A stretch of DNA of 64,000 bases from Dyadobacter sp. MSC1_007 (GTDB lineage Bacteria > Bacteroidota > Bacteroidia > Cytophagales > Spirosomataceae), in the NCBI RefSeq assembly GCF_023667495.1, contig NZ_JAMOZL010000011.1, forward strand, positions 124,001 through 188,000. Direction: 5' to 3'. Each line of letters begins with the position of its first letter. The stretch's first letter is position 1. The translations under genes were made by a program, and so were the position numbers. Under the pieces are notes generated by a model. It worked only from the letters and a program-made list of their open reading frames with translations, did not search any database and was not told the DNA's origin. Of the stretch, positions 9,184 to 17,656 are shown in pieces.

Positions 9184-11556
9184 TTATCTTTTACCACCCA
9201 GTTCCATTACTGCTTTCATTTCCCGCTGATTCCGAAAAACCGTAACATCAGCTTTCGTTCCTATGACTGATATCCGCGCGTCCAGCAGGTCCCTGACCGT
9301 GTTGACCTTTTTCCCATTGAATTCAAGGACTACGTCGTTGGGCAAAAAGAAACCTTTATTGCCGGTAGCATCGGCCACACTCACAACCAGCACTCCCCGA
9401 ATAGCGTCCATTCCTGTGGCTGAGCGCTCACCTAACGTTGTTAGATTTTTTACCTTTGCCCCCATAAATGCAGTCAACTCCTGACCGTCCGCCTGATCAA
9501 AACGCATTATCTCAGGAATAGGCACTTTTTTGGCAAGCTTTTTCAAATGTATTGAAACGACGCCGAAACTATCCATATCAAAATTTTTGAAGCCGACAGC
9601 AAGCGCTTTCGAACCTTCTTTCACCCGGAAATCACCCGCAGAAGGATTTACAAATAACGGATCGCAATATACCGAATTCTGATCGGTACCTCGTCCTTGT
9701 GCCTCATGCAGCGAAAGCGAGTCGGTAAAGACATTGAAGTTGATATCGCTTCCCCAATTGTCAATGCCGATCGGCTTATAGCCCGTGGTAACGATATTGT
9801 GCCGGAAAATGTCCTTACTGTCGGCAAACCAGACGTGCGGATGGAAGGAGTTATTGATCATAATGTTATTTTCAACCGTCCTCCTGGCGCCTTCCCGCAG
9901 CTTTATTCCTCCATTCAGACATAAATTCCCATATAACAGATAATTGCTCGAACCATCGTCCAGGTCAATATCCCAGCCATGATCACAACGGAAACGGTTG
10001 TTTCTGAGGATGATGGGCTTGACCACATCCAGAAACGCCAGGGCCGGATCGCTGGCAACAATCGAGTCGAGTACCTTCTTATTGGGATGCCAGTAGCGGT
10101 CGCGTCCCCAGGAGTTGAACGAGCCGTGATCCCCGCTTTCTTTAACGGTATCAAACACATCGTTGTTTTCAATCAAATGACCGCCCCAAGTTCCCTCGCT
10201 CACGTTTATACCGGCACGTGGAACGTCGTAAATGGTATTGTGGCTAACTTTTATCGACTGGCACATCGACAATTCAACTCCCGCCGTTTGCTTTTCGACG
10301 TAGCCGAGATTAAACATCAGATTATCATATACTTCACAATCAGCCGGATAGTTATCTGTTTTCGGACCCGCAACACGGTCGAGCTGTGCCAATGGCACAA
10401 ATTCATTGTATTCAAAACTCGGTGACCGGACCGCTTTGGGATCACCTACAAAGCAAACCGCGCTCGCCCCAATTTGATAGATCAAACATCCCGAAACAGT
10501 GCAAGCCCGATTAAAGTTGTTAAAAAAGACCGCATTACCTCCCAGGTTTGTGAGTGTGGAGTTTTTGAGGCTGCAACCAGTTGCACCGTCAAACAACACG
10601 CCGCCGCCACGATAAATGGTCCAGTCGCTTCTTAATAGCGGTTCCTTATTCTCCATGAAAGTCCGGGTTGTGCCGGTAAGGATAAGGTCCGAAACGTGAA
10701 TGTTAGCGACCGGAGCATCTTGTGAGCCGCGGAACTCGATTAAATGCGCGATCTGAGGACTTTCAAATATTGCTGTTTTGAGATTAAGACCCTTGGGAGG
10801 TTTGAAGTAAAGAACCTGTGTTTTTCGATCGTAAAACCATTCGTTTTCCTGATCGAGCTCTTCGAAAATATTCTCAACGAACCGGTGCTCGGCGTGCATC
10901 GGGCCGCGGCGGTTATTTTGCCAACCGCCCTCCATGGTTAATGCACCTGCTGAATCTTTGCCGGTGATCAAATAATGAAAATCTCCCCATTCGGCCCGGT
11001 GTAATGCATGGATGTAGCCTCCCTGCGGAGATTTCCAGCCCGCGGCCTTACCAATACTGACCGCGTCGGCGGCTGTTCCTCCCAGAAACCTGGCATTGGG
11101 GTCATAGTTCGGATAGCGCGCCATTCGTACCAACTCGCCATTAACAAGCAACTGATCAAATTTAAGGTTTCCGGTAACCCTGGCCTGCCAGATGCCGTTT
11201 TGAAACGGTTTCCATGTAAGGCCTTTCAGCGGTGTCGCTCCGCTAATCGTCACTTTTTGATTTTCTACGCCTGTCAAAGTAAGCGGCTGGCCTGCCTTCC
11301 GCGAGTCAGCTGCCGTGAAAATCAGCGGTTCTTTCAAATAGTACGTGCCGCCAAAAAGCTGGATCGTAACCGGTCCCGCAATAGACCGAGCCTTGGTCAG
11401 GGCACGCTTAATGGATCCAAACGGCTGGCTTTTGGTACCTGTACCGACGTCATTTCCTTTGGGAGCCACGTAAAGGACGGACTGGGAAAACGCTGTCGAC
11501 CCAGGCAGCAATGCCAGCAGGAGCAACAGTCTTGACAAAATATTTTTATTATACAT
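9184..11556 (-). CDS. Secreted right-handed beta-helix protein with C-terminal PDZ domain
   Basis: Likely extracytoplasmic carbohydrate-active protein of 790 residues. I choose the Met at 11554-11556 because MYNKNILSRLLLLLALLPG...FSQS is a clean signal peptide; the extension to 11598 adds 14 residues without signal character. The N-terminus (YVAPKGNDVGTGT, RALTKAR, GGTYYLKEPLIF, VTISGATPLKG) and central motifs such as ESGDHGSFNSWGRDRYW resemble the GH141-like parallel beta-helix group. Catalytic residues are not assigned. The last about 90 residues (DVVLEFNGKKVNTVRDLLD) look like a PDZ domain, an unusual partner. Immediately upstream of, and probably co-transcribed with, the hybrid regulator. 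Confidence 0.8.
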   Translation of the reverse strand: MYNKNILSRLLLLLALLPGSTAFSQSVLYVAPKGNDVGTGTKSQPFGSIKRALTKARSIAGPVTIQLFGGTYYLKEPLIFTAADSRKAGQPLTLTGVENQKVTISGATPLKGLTWKPFQNGIWQARVTGNLKFDQLLVNGELVRMARYPNYDPNARFLGGTAADAVSIGKAAGWKSPQGGYIHALHRAEWGDFHYLITGKDSAGALTMEGGWQNNRRGPMHAEHRFVENIFEELDQENEWFYDRKTQVLYFKPPKGLNLKTAIFESPQIAHLIEFRGSQDAPVANIHVSDLILTGTTRTFMENKEPLLRSDWTIYRGGGVLFDGATGCSLKNSTLTNLGGNAVFFNNFNRACTVSGCLIYQIGASAVCFVGDPKAVRSPSFEYNEFVPLAQLDRVAGPKTDNYPADCEVYDNLMFNLGYVEKQTAGVELSMCQSIKVSHNTIYDVPRAGINVSEGTWGGHLIENNDVFDTVKESGDHGSFNSWGRDRYWHPNKKVLDSIVASDPALAFLDVVKPIILRNNRFRCDHGWDIDLDDGSSNYLLYGNLCLNGGIKLREGARRTVENNIMINNSFHPHVWFADSKDIFRHNIVTTGYKPIGIDNWGSDINFNVFTDSLSLHEAQGRGTDQNSVYCDPLFVNPSAGDFRVKEGSKALAVGFKNFDMDSFGVVSIHLKKLAKKVPIPEIMRFDQADGQELTAFMGAKVKNLTTLGERSATGMDAIRGVLVVSVADATGNKGFFLPNDVVLEFNGKKVNTVRDLLDARISVIGTKADVTVFRNQREMKAVMELGGKR

Positions 11557-11753
11557 AAGATGAAGAACGGCTGCCTTCGATTTGAACCAAATCCACATTC
11601 AAAACTAATCCGCGGCAATATCAAAAATTGGACTAAAACAGACTTTTTTTTGACCGAAACGGACTTTTACTATTTTTAGGTCTATTTTCTCATGAATATG
11701 GCGGATCAGTGCCGCTTAAAAGAGGCTTGTAATTTAACCCAAAAAAATCGACT

Positions 11754-12251
11754 ATGGCAGAATATCAGGCAAAACCGAACAGTTCATTAGTCTTTGAATT
11801 AGCCCAGGGCGATCAATTAATTGGAAAACTTTCCTACAAAGGTTGGTTCAAGTTTGATGCTTTAATCGAGATGACAAACAGCTCGACTTATCAGGTCGAG
11901 CCAAAAGGCTTTTGGGGAACAACCATTGAGCTGAAAGACAACGGGAGGGTACTGCTCAAATTCAATATGAGCTGGAGTGGAGAAGTTGTGATACAAACTT
12001 TCTTTGATAACGTTGAAAAGGGCTATGTTTTCAAGCACAGGGGTATTTTTAAAGAATCATTTGTCCTTATAGATCAGGAAGGGACAGAGCTTCTGGTTAT
12101 GAAGCCACATCTGAAATGGAAATTATTGAACTATGAATATCAAGTAACTACCACTGACCAATTTGAGTCCTTTCCAAATAAAGACATATTATTGCTGACT
12201 ACATTACACTGCGCAAACTATTATATGTCAATGACTTCAAGCGGCACATGA
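11754..12251 (+). CDS. Hypothetical protein, beta-rich, about 165 residues
   Basis: Soluble protein without signal peptide or membrane segment. It alternates short hydrophobic strands with turns (LIGKLSYKGWFKFDALIEM, GRVLLKFNMSW, ELLVMKPHLKWKLLNYEYQV), vaguely recalling the LURP-one/tubby-like fold, but the resemblance is too weak for a call. The start is the first ATG in frame, preceded by an A-rich stretch (aaaaaaatcgact). It has its own upstream region of about 155 bases, divergent from the beta-helix gene, and ends 8 bases before the stop of the convergent methyltransferase. Confidence 0.7.
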   Translation: MAEYQAKPNSSLVFELAQGDQLIGKLSYKGWFKFDALIEMTNSSTYQVEPKGFWGTTIELKDNGRVLLKFNMSWSGEVVIQTFFDNVEKGYVFKHRGIFKESFVLIDQEGTELLVMKPHLKWKLLNYEYQVTTTDQFESFPNKDILLLTTLHCANYYMSMTSSGT

Positions 12252-12259
12252 TGCCGGAT

Positions 12260-12898
12260 CTATTTCCTCCGCGCCCAAATATACGCCCGCGTGGTAGCAT
12301 ATTCCACATTTTCATATGGACGCCGCTCTATGGCATCGACGATGGTGAAACCCGTTTCGTTAAGTAACGCGATGATCTCATCCGTTTTAAAGAAGAACAG
12401 GTCAATGTCCACTTCTTTGTCGTGGGCTTTGTCAAAATGAACCACTTCATCTCCTGCGTGGAAGGAGAACAAGAAATCAGCCCCGGCTTTCAATACCCTG
12501 TTTATTTCTCCAAAACACATTCTCACCTGGTCCTTGTTGAAATGTACTATCGCATAAAATGCAAGCGCGCTGCCTAAATGCCCCGATGGGTAAGCGATAT
12601 TCAACAGGTCGCCTGTTTGGAAGTTAATCTCAGGAGAAAGCCTGCTGGCAGTGGCAACCATCGCCGATGACAAATCGATGCCTGTGATGTTTTTTAACCC
12701 GTGATCGTAAAGGAACTTCGTCGTTTGTCCCGGTCCGCAACCGAAGTCGGCACATGGCCCGTTGTCTTTATTGACAGCCGCAAATTCCTTCAATAACAAT
12801 CTGTCGAGGTGTTTTTTGGAAAGCTCGTCGAAACGGTCGCAGGCATAATCCTCGGCGACCTGATCGTAGCAGCTTACTACTTTCTCTTGTGAATTCAT
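12260..12898 (-). CDS. Class I SAM-dependent methyltransferase
   Basis: Cytoplasmic methyltransferase of 212 residues; the substrate is unknown. The start at 12898 (MNSQEKVVSCYDQVAEDYA) is preferred, since the extension to 12985 has no family similarity. Motif I (DFGCGPGQTTKFL) and the acidic loop (ITGIDLSSAMV) are intact, followed by FYAIVHFNKDQVR and the GADFLFSFH region, matching the ubiE/type-11 group. Its upstream region is shared with the divergent aldo/keto reductase. Confidence 0.85.
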   Translation of the reverse strand: MNSQEKVVSCYDQVAEDYACDRFDELSKKHLDRLLLKEFAAVNKDNGPCADFGCGPGQTTKFLYDHGLKNITGIDLSSAMVATASRLSPEINFQTGDLLNIAYPSGHLGSALAFYAIVHFNKDQVRMCFGEINRVLKAGADFLFSFHAGDEVVHFDKAHDKEVDIDLFFFKTDEIIALLNETGFTIVDAIERRPYENVEYATTRAYIWARRK

Positions 12899-13033
12899 TT
12901 TATTTTTAGTTTGTGAAGCCGTGAAGTTAATCACAAAAATGATCCGTATAGACAAGTAATTTGAGCCGTGGGCGAAAACGGCCACCGGGGGATAACATGC
13001 AATTTTGTGTCGTTAAACTATAAACCAACAACG

Positions 13034-14005
13034 ATGACAACGATTGCAAAAATAAACCTTGGCGAAAATGGGCCACTCGTTTCTAAATTAGGACTAGGCT
13101 GCATGCGCATGTCGCCCGTTTGGGGTGGCCCGGCCAACGACGAAAATGAAAGTATTGCCACTATTCGGCAAGCGCTGGACAATGGCATTAACTTTCTGAA
13201 TACCGGAGATTTTTATGGAAGCGGCCACAACGAGCTCCTTGTAGGTAAAGCCATCAAAGGCAGGCGTGACGATGCTTTTATCAGCGTCAAGTTTGGTGCC
13301 ATTTTTTACGGCAACCAATGGCTCGGAGTGGACTTGCGACCTAATGCTATTAAAAACTTCATCAATTATTCACTGGTCCGTTTGGGCATCGATACCATCG
13401 ACCTGTACCAGCCGTGCCGACTCGATGGCAGTGTTCCGGTGGAAGATGTCATTGGCACCGTCGCGGACCTGATCAAAGAGGGAAAGGTGCGTTACCTCGG
13501 CGTGTCTGAGATCAACGAAAAACAATTGCGCCTGGCCAATAGCATTCATCCTGTCACTGCATTGGAGATAGGCTACTCATTGGCAGACCGGCAGATAGAA
13601 AGCGACTTACTTCCTGCGGCGAAGGAACTCGGTATAGGCGTAGTTGCTTTTGCCAACACTGCCGAGGGCCTGCTTACGGGCGAGATGAAGGCTCCTCTTG
13701 CTGCTAGTGCCTATCAAAATCACTTTTCAAGGTTTCAAGGTGAAAATCTGATTAAGAACCTGGAAAAAGTCGAAGTATTAAAACAAATGGCTACGGAAAA
13801 GGGATGTACCCCTACCCAACTGGCCATTGCCTGGGTGAACGCCCAGGGCGGCCACATTATGCCGCTGGTTAGTATGAGCCGGAGATCGCGGCTGCCGGAA
13901 AACATGGAGGCTATGACCATCGAATTCACTGCTGACGAGATCAATAAGCTTAATACCCATTTTTCACCCGGCTCTATTCTGGGCTCAACATACCTTCAGA
14001 GGTAA
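13034..14005 (+). CDS. Aldo/keto reductase family protein with altered catalytic tetrad
   Basis: NADP-dependent oxidoreductase fold of 323 residues; start at 13034 (MTTIAKINLGENGPLVSKLGLGCMRM) by homology to the family N-terminus. Of the usual Asp-Tyr-Lys-His tetrad, Tyr61 and Lys86 are kept (NTGDFYG, SVKFG), but the Asp position reads Asn56 (FLNTGD) and the His position reads Cys128 (LYQPCRLD). From memory, a subgroup with YQPxR in place of YxxHR is common in bacteria, so this may be a distinct chemistry rather than decay. Fold intact through YLGVSE and PAAKELGIGVVAF. An AraC regulator follows 41 bases downstream. Confidence 0.88.
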   Translation: MTTIAKINLGENGPLVSKLGLGCMRMSPVWGGPANDENESIATIRQALDNGINFLNTGDFYGSGHNELLVGKAIKGRRDDAFISVKFGAIFYGNQWLGVDLRPNAIKNFINYSLVRLGIDTIDLYQPCRLDGSVPVEDVIGTVADLIKEGKVRYLGVSEINEKQLRLANSIHPVTALEIGYSLADRQIESDLLPAAKELGIGVVAFANTAEGLLTGEMKAPLAASAYQNHFSRFQGENLIKNLEKVEVLKQMATEKGCTPTQLAIAWVNAQGGHIMPLVSMSRRSRLPENMEAMTIEFTADEINKLNTHFSPGSILGSTYLQR

Positions 14006-14046
14006 CAGAAATGCACGCGGGCCGCACTTTTTAATATCTTTACGCC

Positions 14047-14877
14047 GTGACGAATCCAACTGAAATACTTCCGGGAGTGATCTTTTATTCTTACCACTCT
14101 ACAAAGAGGAAGGAGAGAGCCTGCTTTTTTAAACACAACTCCCTGGTGATGCAGGTTTCCGGACAATTTACCCTGGAAACATCCGGCCAGAAAGCATCTA
14201 TGAGGCGGGGCGAAATGTTGCTGATAGGCAAAAATCAATTAGGACAAATCACCAAAACGCCTTTGCCTGACGAGGATTACGAAACTATTCTCATTATTCT
14301 GCAAGAAGACCTGCTTAGGCAAATTGCGTTGGAAGAGCGGATCCAGACCGAACAGAAATATGCAGGCCCGCCCAACATCCTGATCCCACGAAACGATTTT
14401 CTGGAAGGATATTTTCAATCGATTGTACCGTATGTACGCAATCCGGACAAAGACACAACAGCTGCGATGAGTATTTTGAAAGTGAAGGAAGGCGTGCAGT
14501 TGTTGCTGCACGCCATGCCTGGCCTCAGCAGGCTTTTGTTTGACTTTTCGGAGCCTCACAAGATCGATCTGGAAAGGTTCATGGTTACCAATTTCCACTT
14601 CAATATTCCGGTTGAAAAGTTTGCGGAGCTTACCGGTAGGAGTCTTGCAGGATTTAAGCGAGATTTCCAGAAAACATTCGGGATGGCACCCAGACAATGG
14701 CTACTGGACCGAAGATTGATCGAAGCGCGTCATCTCATCGAGCATAAAGACGAAAAACCCTCTGCATTCTATCTTGACCTGGGCTTTGAGAGCCTCTCCC
14801 ATTTCTCGCATACATTTAAAAAGAAATACGGCAAAGCACCTTCGGAATGGGCGGGTAAAACTGTTACCGTTCGCTGA
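14047..14877 (+). CDS. AraC family transcriptional regulator
   Basis: Regulator of 276 residues with a sensor-like N-terminal half (about 1-165, ExsA-like by feel: SLVMQVSGQFTLET, MRRGEMLLIG) and a C-terminal pair of helix-turn-helix motifs (FAELTGRSLAGFKRDFQKTFG, then DLGFESLSHFSHTFKKKYG). The start is GTG at 14047; the next in-frame Met would cut the N-terminal domain. TATCTTTA, close to TAnnTTTG, lies only about 6 bases before it, so the message may be nearly leaderless. It follows the aldo/keto reductase and may control it. The 3' end overlaps the convergent oxidoreductase by 14 bases. Confidence 0.9.
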   Translation: MTNPTEILPGVIFYSYHSTKRKERACFFKHNSLVMQVSGQFTLETSGQKASMRRGEMLLIGKNQLGQITKTPLPDEDYETILIILQEDLLRQIALEERIQTEQKYAGPPNILIPRNDFLEGYFQSIVPYVRNPDKDTTAAMSILKVKEGVQLLLHAMPGLSRLLFDFSEPHKIDLERFMVTNFHFNIPVEKFAELTGRSLAGFKRDFQKTFGMAPRQWLLDRRLIEARHLIEHKDEKPSAFYLDLGFESLSHFSHTFKKKYGKAPSEWAGKTVTVR

Positions 14878-15901
14878 GCTCGGCAAACTCGTTCAGGTAC
14901 AAATCTATTTTTGACTGTTTTGCAGCGGATTCGTAGATAGCGGCAATGATCTTCATGTCCCGCAGGCCCATTTCTGCGGGTACCCGGGAAGGTCGGCCCG
15001 TGATAATGCAGAGCGCAAAATCGTCCATTTGCAAAGCTTGCTGATTCACCGGTTCCAACTGCATTTCGCCTTCGGACGTTGACCCCTTTAACCCCCTGTA
15101 CTCATAAGCCGGATTGAGTTCAAACCAGCCGGATTCGGCTTCGGCGCGCATCAGGTTCTGGTTTTTCGAATAACTGCTTTCGCAGTCTGCAACCACGTCA
15201 TCGCCGAAATACATTGTCCATTTGATCCCTTCTTCCAGTCCTTCAAACTTTGACGGATCCGTTTTGGTTGCATACCGGGCATCGACAACGCTTGGAAGCT
15301 TACCGGTAATGTAAATGGCTGCCTGAATGCAGTAAATGCCGTTATTCATCAAAGGGCCGCCCCCCGAACGTCGCGGATCGAGGCGCCATTGGCCTTTTTC
15401 ACCGATTTCCATGCTATCCAGAAGCGTCAGTTTTTTCACTTGCCCAAATTGCTCTTCCTGGCCAAGGCGCATCATTTCTCTGTTAAAAGGGTCGAAATGA
15501 AGACGGTAACCCATTGAAAACTGCATGCCGGTTTGCGCGATGGCTTCCATGATCTGCTCGCACTCTACAAGGTTCATCGCCATTGGTTTTTCGCAGATTA
15601 CATGTTTTCCGGCCTTCATGGCACGTATGCTGTATTCGGCGTGCATGCTATTGGGCAGCACGATGTAAACAATGTCAATCTGGTCATTATCGGCGATTGA
15701 GTCAAAATCTTCGTAGGTGTAAAGACAATGATCTTCCAGACCAAGCTCGTTTTTATATTTATTCAGCTTGGCCGTGTCACCACTTACCAAACCTGCCAGG
15801 TAACAGTTTTTTGTTTCTTTCAATGCAGGCATCAGCTCGCCTGTCGCATATTCGCCAAGTCCAACCAATGCTATACCTAACCTCTCTTTTCCGTTTTCCA
15901 T
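14864..15901 (-). CDS. Gfo/Idh/MocA family oxidoreductase (cytoplasmic)
   Basis: NAD(P)-dependent sugar or polyol dehydrogenase-like protein of 345 residues. Start at 15901 (MENGKERLGIALVGLGEYATGEL), just before the Rossmann glycine motif. Signature EKPMAMNLVECEQIM carries the conserved Lys of the family; GGGPLMNNGIYCIQAA contains the second conserved block. It has no signal peptide, unlike its close relative at 59695-60834, with which it shares most motifs (IVLPNSMHAEYSIRA, KAGKHVICEKPMA, QQALQMDDFA). Substrate unknown. Overlaps the convergent AraC gene by 14 bases. Confidence 0.9.
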   Translation of the reverse strand: MENGKERLGIALVGLGEYATGELMPALKETKNCYLAGLVSGDTAKLNKYKNELGLEDHCLYTYEDFDSIADNDQIDIVYIVLPNSMHAEYSIRAMKAGKHVICEKPMAMNLVECEQIMEAIAQTGMQFSMGYRLHFDPFNREMMRLGQEEQFGQVKKLTLLDSMEIGEKGQWRLDPRRSGGGPLMNNGIYCIQAAIYITGKLPSVVDARYATKTDPSKFEGLEEGIKWTMYFGDDVVADCESSYSKNQNLMRAEAESGWFELNPAYEYRGLKGSTSEGEMQLEPVNQQALQMDDFALCIITGRPSRVPAEMGLRDMKIIAAIYESAAKQSKIDLYLNEFAELSER

Positions 15902-15972
15902 AACCCTGAAGTTTAGTTTTTCAATACAGGCTCTCAATTCAAATAAAGAATTGAATTAGAATGTGATAGCTA

Positions 15973-16682
15973 TTACTCAAAATATAAGAAAATCTCGTTT
16001 CCAATTTTCTCGGCCAGTTCCGGATCCGAACGATCCAGTTTCCAGCCGCTTTTTGTGCACCTGATAATACCGACGTTTTCGTCGTTAAGAGTCACATCCG
16101 CCTCGTAACATACATCCTCAGCGCAGGTTTCAGGAATGGGGATTGCTTCGCCTTTGTACGTGATGCCCTCATGTTCAAATTCAAGTGGAATTGGTTCTTT
16201 TTCAAGCTGTTCAATGACGCCTTTCAAAAATTCGATCAGATGCTTTCGCTGTGTGGGTGCTTTGGCGCTCCACTTATTTTTATCGGCACGCTTGTGGGCC
16301 AGTTTAAATTTAAGACCTGTCAGGTCCGTCGAATAATCGTTTGCATTCAGCTTGGTACCTTCTGGTGGGCGATGATATACCATTGGTAGCTCGTGCCTAC
16401 CGGGACACCCGAGTTTTCAGGCGCGCGACCGGCGCGTCGTTTCGTAACGGCGTAAGACACCTCCCACAAATCAGGTGTGATCTTGGTTTCCTTCCAATCG
16501 CCTTCATCGTAATGCCAGTGATGTCCCCGCCCGATTTGCATGCCGGTATATTGCTTGCCGTGATAGGTCTTGAATTTATTATAGCTTGCCGAGAGGTCTT
16601 TTTGGGGCTTCGGTTTTCTTTCCTGAACGTCAACATTTCCCTCGTCCTCGTTTTCGTTCACTACCTTTTTCTTCGTTGCCAT
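15973..16682 (-). pseudogene. Frameshifted conserved hypothetical gene (two overlapping reading frames)
   Basis: Frame A runs 16682-16347 (111 residues, MATKKKVVNENEDEG, then GKQYTGMQIGRGHHWHYDEGDWKE, ending YIIAHQKVPS). Frame B runs 16383-15973 (ATG-initiated, 136 residues, MVYHRPPEGTKLNANDYSTDL, ending EIFLYFE). They overlap by 37 bases. Adding one base near 16356 joins them as AHQKVTKLNANDYST, a smooth continuation, so the ancestor was probably one protein of about 236 residues. I recognise no characterised function. No slippery heptamer is visible. It could be a real frameshift mutation, a sequencing error, or two coupled genes. Confidence 0.65.
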
Positions 16683-16826
16683 AGCGTTGCGCGGTTAAGT
16701 TAAGTTACGTATCCCACGGTTTTTGATCCCGTATGCCCGTAAATAAACGTGCCAACAGCTGGTAGAAAAGTAGATTCCTGGTTTTGATTGAATGTCGGGG
16801 CAAGCGGTATTAGATTGTGGATTGAG

Positions 16827-17114
16827 TTAATCTTCGTCCAATAGCTCATTCAATGCCTTGGCCGTACTTTTCAGTCCTGCTTTTTCTAGTTTACCAAGCA
16901 CAGCAATGGCGGTCATTGGTGGGTTCCGCAAATTTGCAACCTGGTTTTTAAAGGCCGAAAGCCCGAGATCTGGATTCAGTTCAAGAAGGTTGGATATGAA
17001 AAAATCCGGGTGCAAGGCCTCAATATCGAACTGTTGTAAAAGCAAATCCCGAACTGGTGCCGGATAAAGGACACACGCATCGAGAATTGCTATAAACCTT
17101 GCAGAATGAATCAT
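16827..17114 (-). pseudogene. PIN-domain toxin with large in-frame internal deletion
   Basis: Encodes 95 residues, about half the usual length (roughly 190) of this PIN toxin type. The first 26 residues (RFIAILDACVLYPAPVRDLLL, with Asp12) are the normal PIN start. The rest (FDIEALHPDFFISNLLELNP, LRNPPMTA) is the normal C-terminal tail. The middle, which in the family carries HEEWIRNL, the DDRHV block and TFNLKDFP and so the remaining metal-binding acids, is missing; the junction is near 17036. The reading frame is preserved. Nuclease activity is probably lost. Its start overlaps the antitoxin stop by 4 bases (ATGA). Confidence 0.75.
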
Positions 17115-17560
17115 TCGTAACCCAAATTTAAATCTTGCGCCTGGTCCGCAAGGAATTTCAACCGTTTCTTCCTCGTTTTATCCTGCTGGCTTGCATATTT
17201 CATAAGATCTTCAAGTAAAATTCGTCGGTGACTGCCTGCCTTTGTAAAAGGAATAACCCCCGACTCAAGCAACTTCACAATATGTGGCCTGGACACATTC
17301 AGCATATCAGCCGCCTGCTGCGTGCTAAGCTCCGACTCCGCTGGTATCAGCGAAATAGCCTTGCCCTGCGCCATGATCGACAAGATATGAGAGAGAAATT
17401 CAAGTGCTCTTCGCGGAATCGCAAACGACTCCTTGCTCTCGTGAATGCTGATACTGACAGTGTCCGTCTTTCTTCTGGATATTGCAGTAGTGAAGTTTGC
17501 AACCAATTCGCTTGCCATTTTCTGTTCTCGTTTTGTTGGCCTTTCTAATACTGTTTCCAT
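17111..17560 (-). CDS. Helix-turn-helix antitoxin, excisionase-type DNA-binding domain
   Basis: Antitoxin and probable autorepressor of 149 residues. The C-terminal half holds an HTH_17/MerR-like domain (STQQAADMLNVSRPHIVKLLESGVIPFTKAGSHRRIL), the type normally paired with PIN toxins of the adjacent kind. The N-terminal half contains a helical segment and ESKESFAIPRRALEFL, typical of the same antitoxins. Start at 17560 is the first Met; a second at residue 15 is possible. It appears intact, whereas its toxin partner is truncated internally. The stop overlaps the toxin start by 4 bases. Confidence 0.85.
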   Translation of the reverse strand: METVLERPTKREQKMASELVANFTTAISRRKTDTVSISIHESKESFAIPRRALEFLSHILSIMAQGKAISLIPAESELSTQQAADMLNVSRPHIVKLLESGVIPFTKAGSHRRILLEDLMKYASQQDKTRKKRLKFLADQAQDLNLGYE

Positions 17561-17622
17561 GTCGTGAGTAAATTTATCAAATATACAAACGAAATAAACG
17601 AAACAAAATCCAAGCCCATTAA

Positions 17623-17642
17623 CCTGGGACTTCAGTCCCGGG
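17623..17642 (-). terminator. Stem-loop downstream of the acetyltransferase gene
   Basis: CCTGGGAC-TTCA-GTCCCGGG: eight-base arms with one imperfect pair and a four-base loop, 15 bases beyond the stop of the minus-strand acetyltransferase at 17657. Only a weak T run follows on the minus strand. It could equally be a short repeat element. Confidence 0.4.
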
Positions 17643-17656
17643 AGGGGGGCGGGGGT

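Noticed and set aside
16347-16383. Programmed ribosomal frameshift as explanation of the split gene
   Set aside because: No slippery heptamer or evident downstream structure in the overlap; a simple indel explains the data better.
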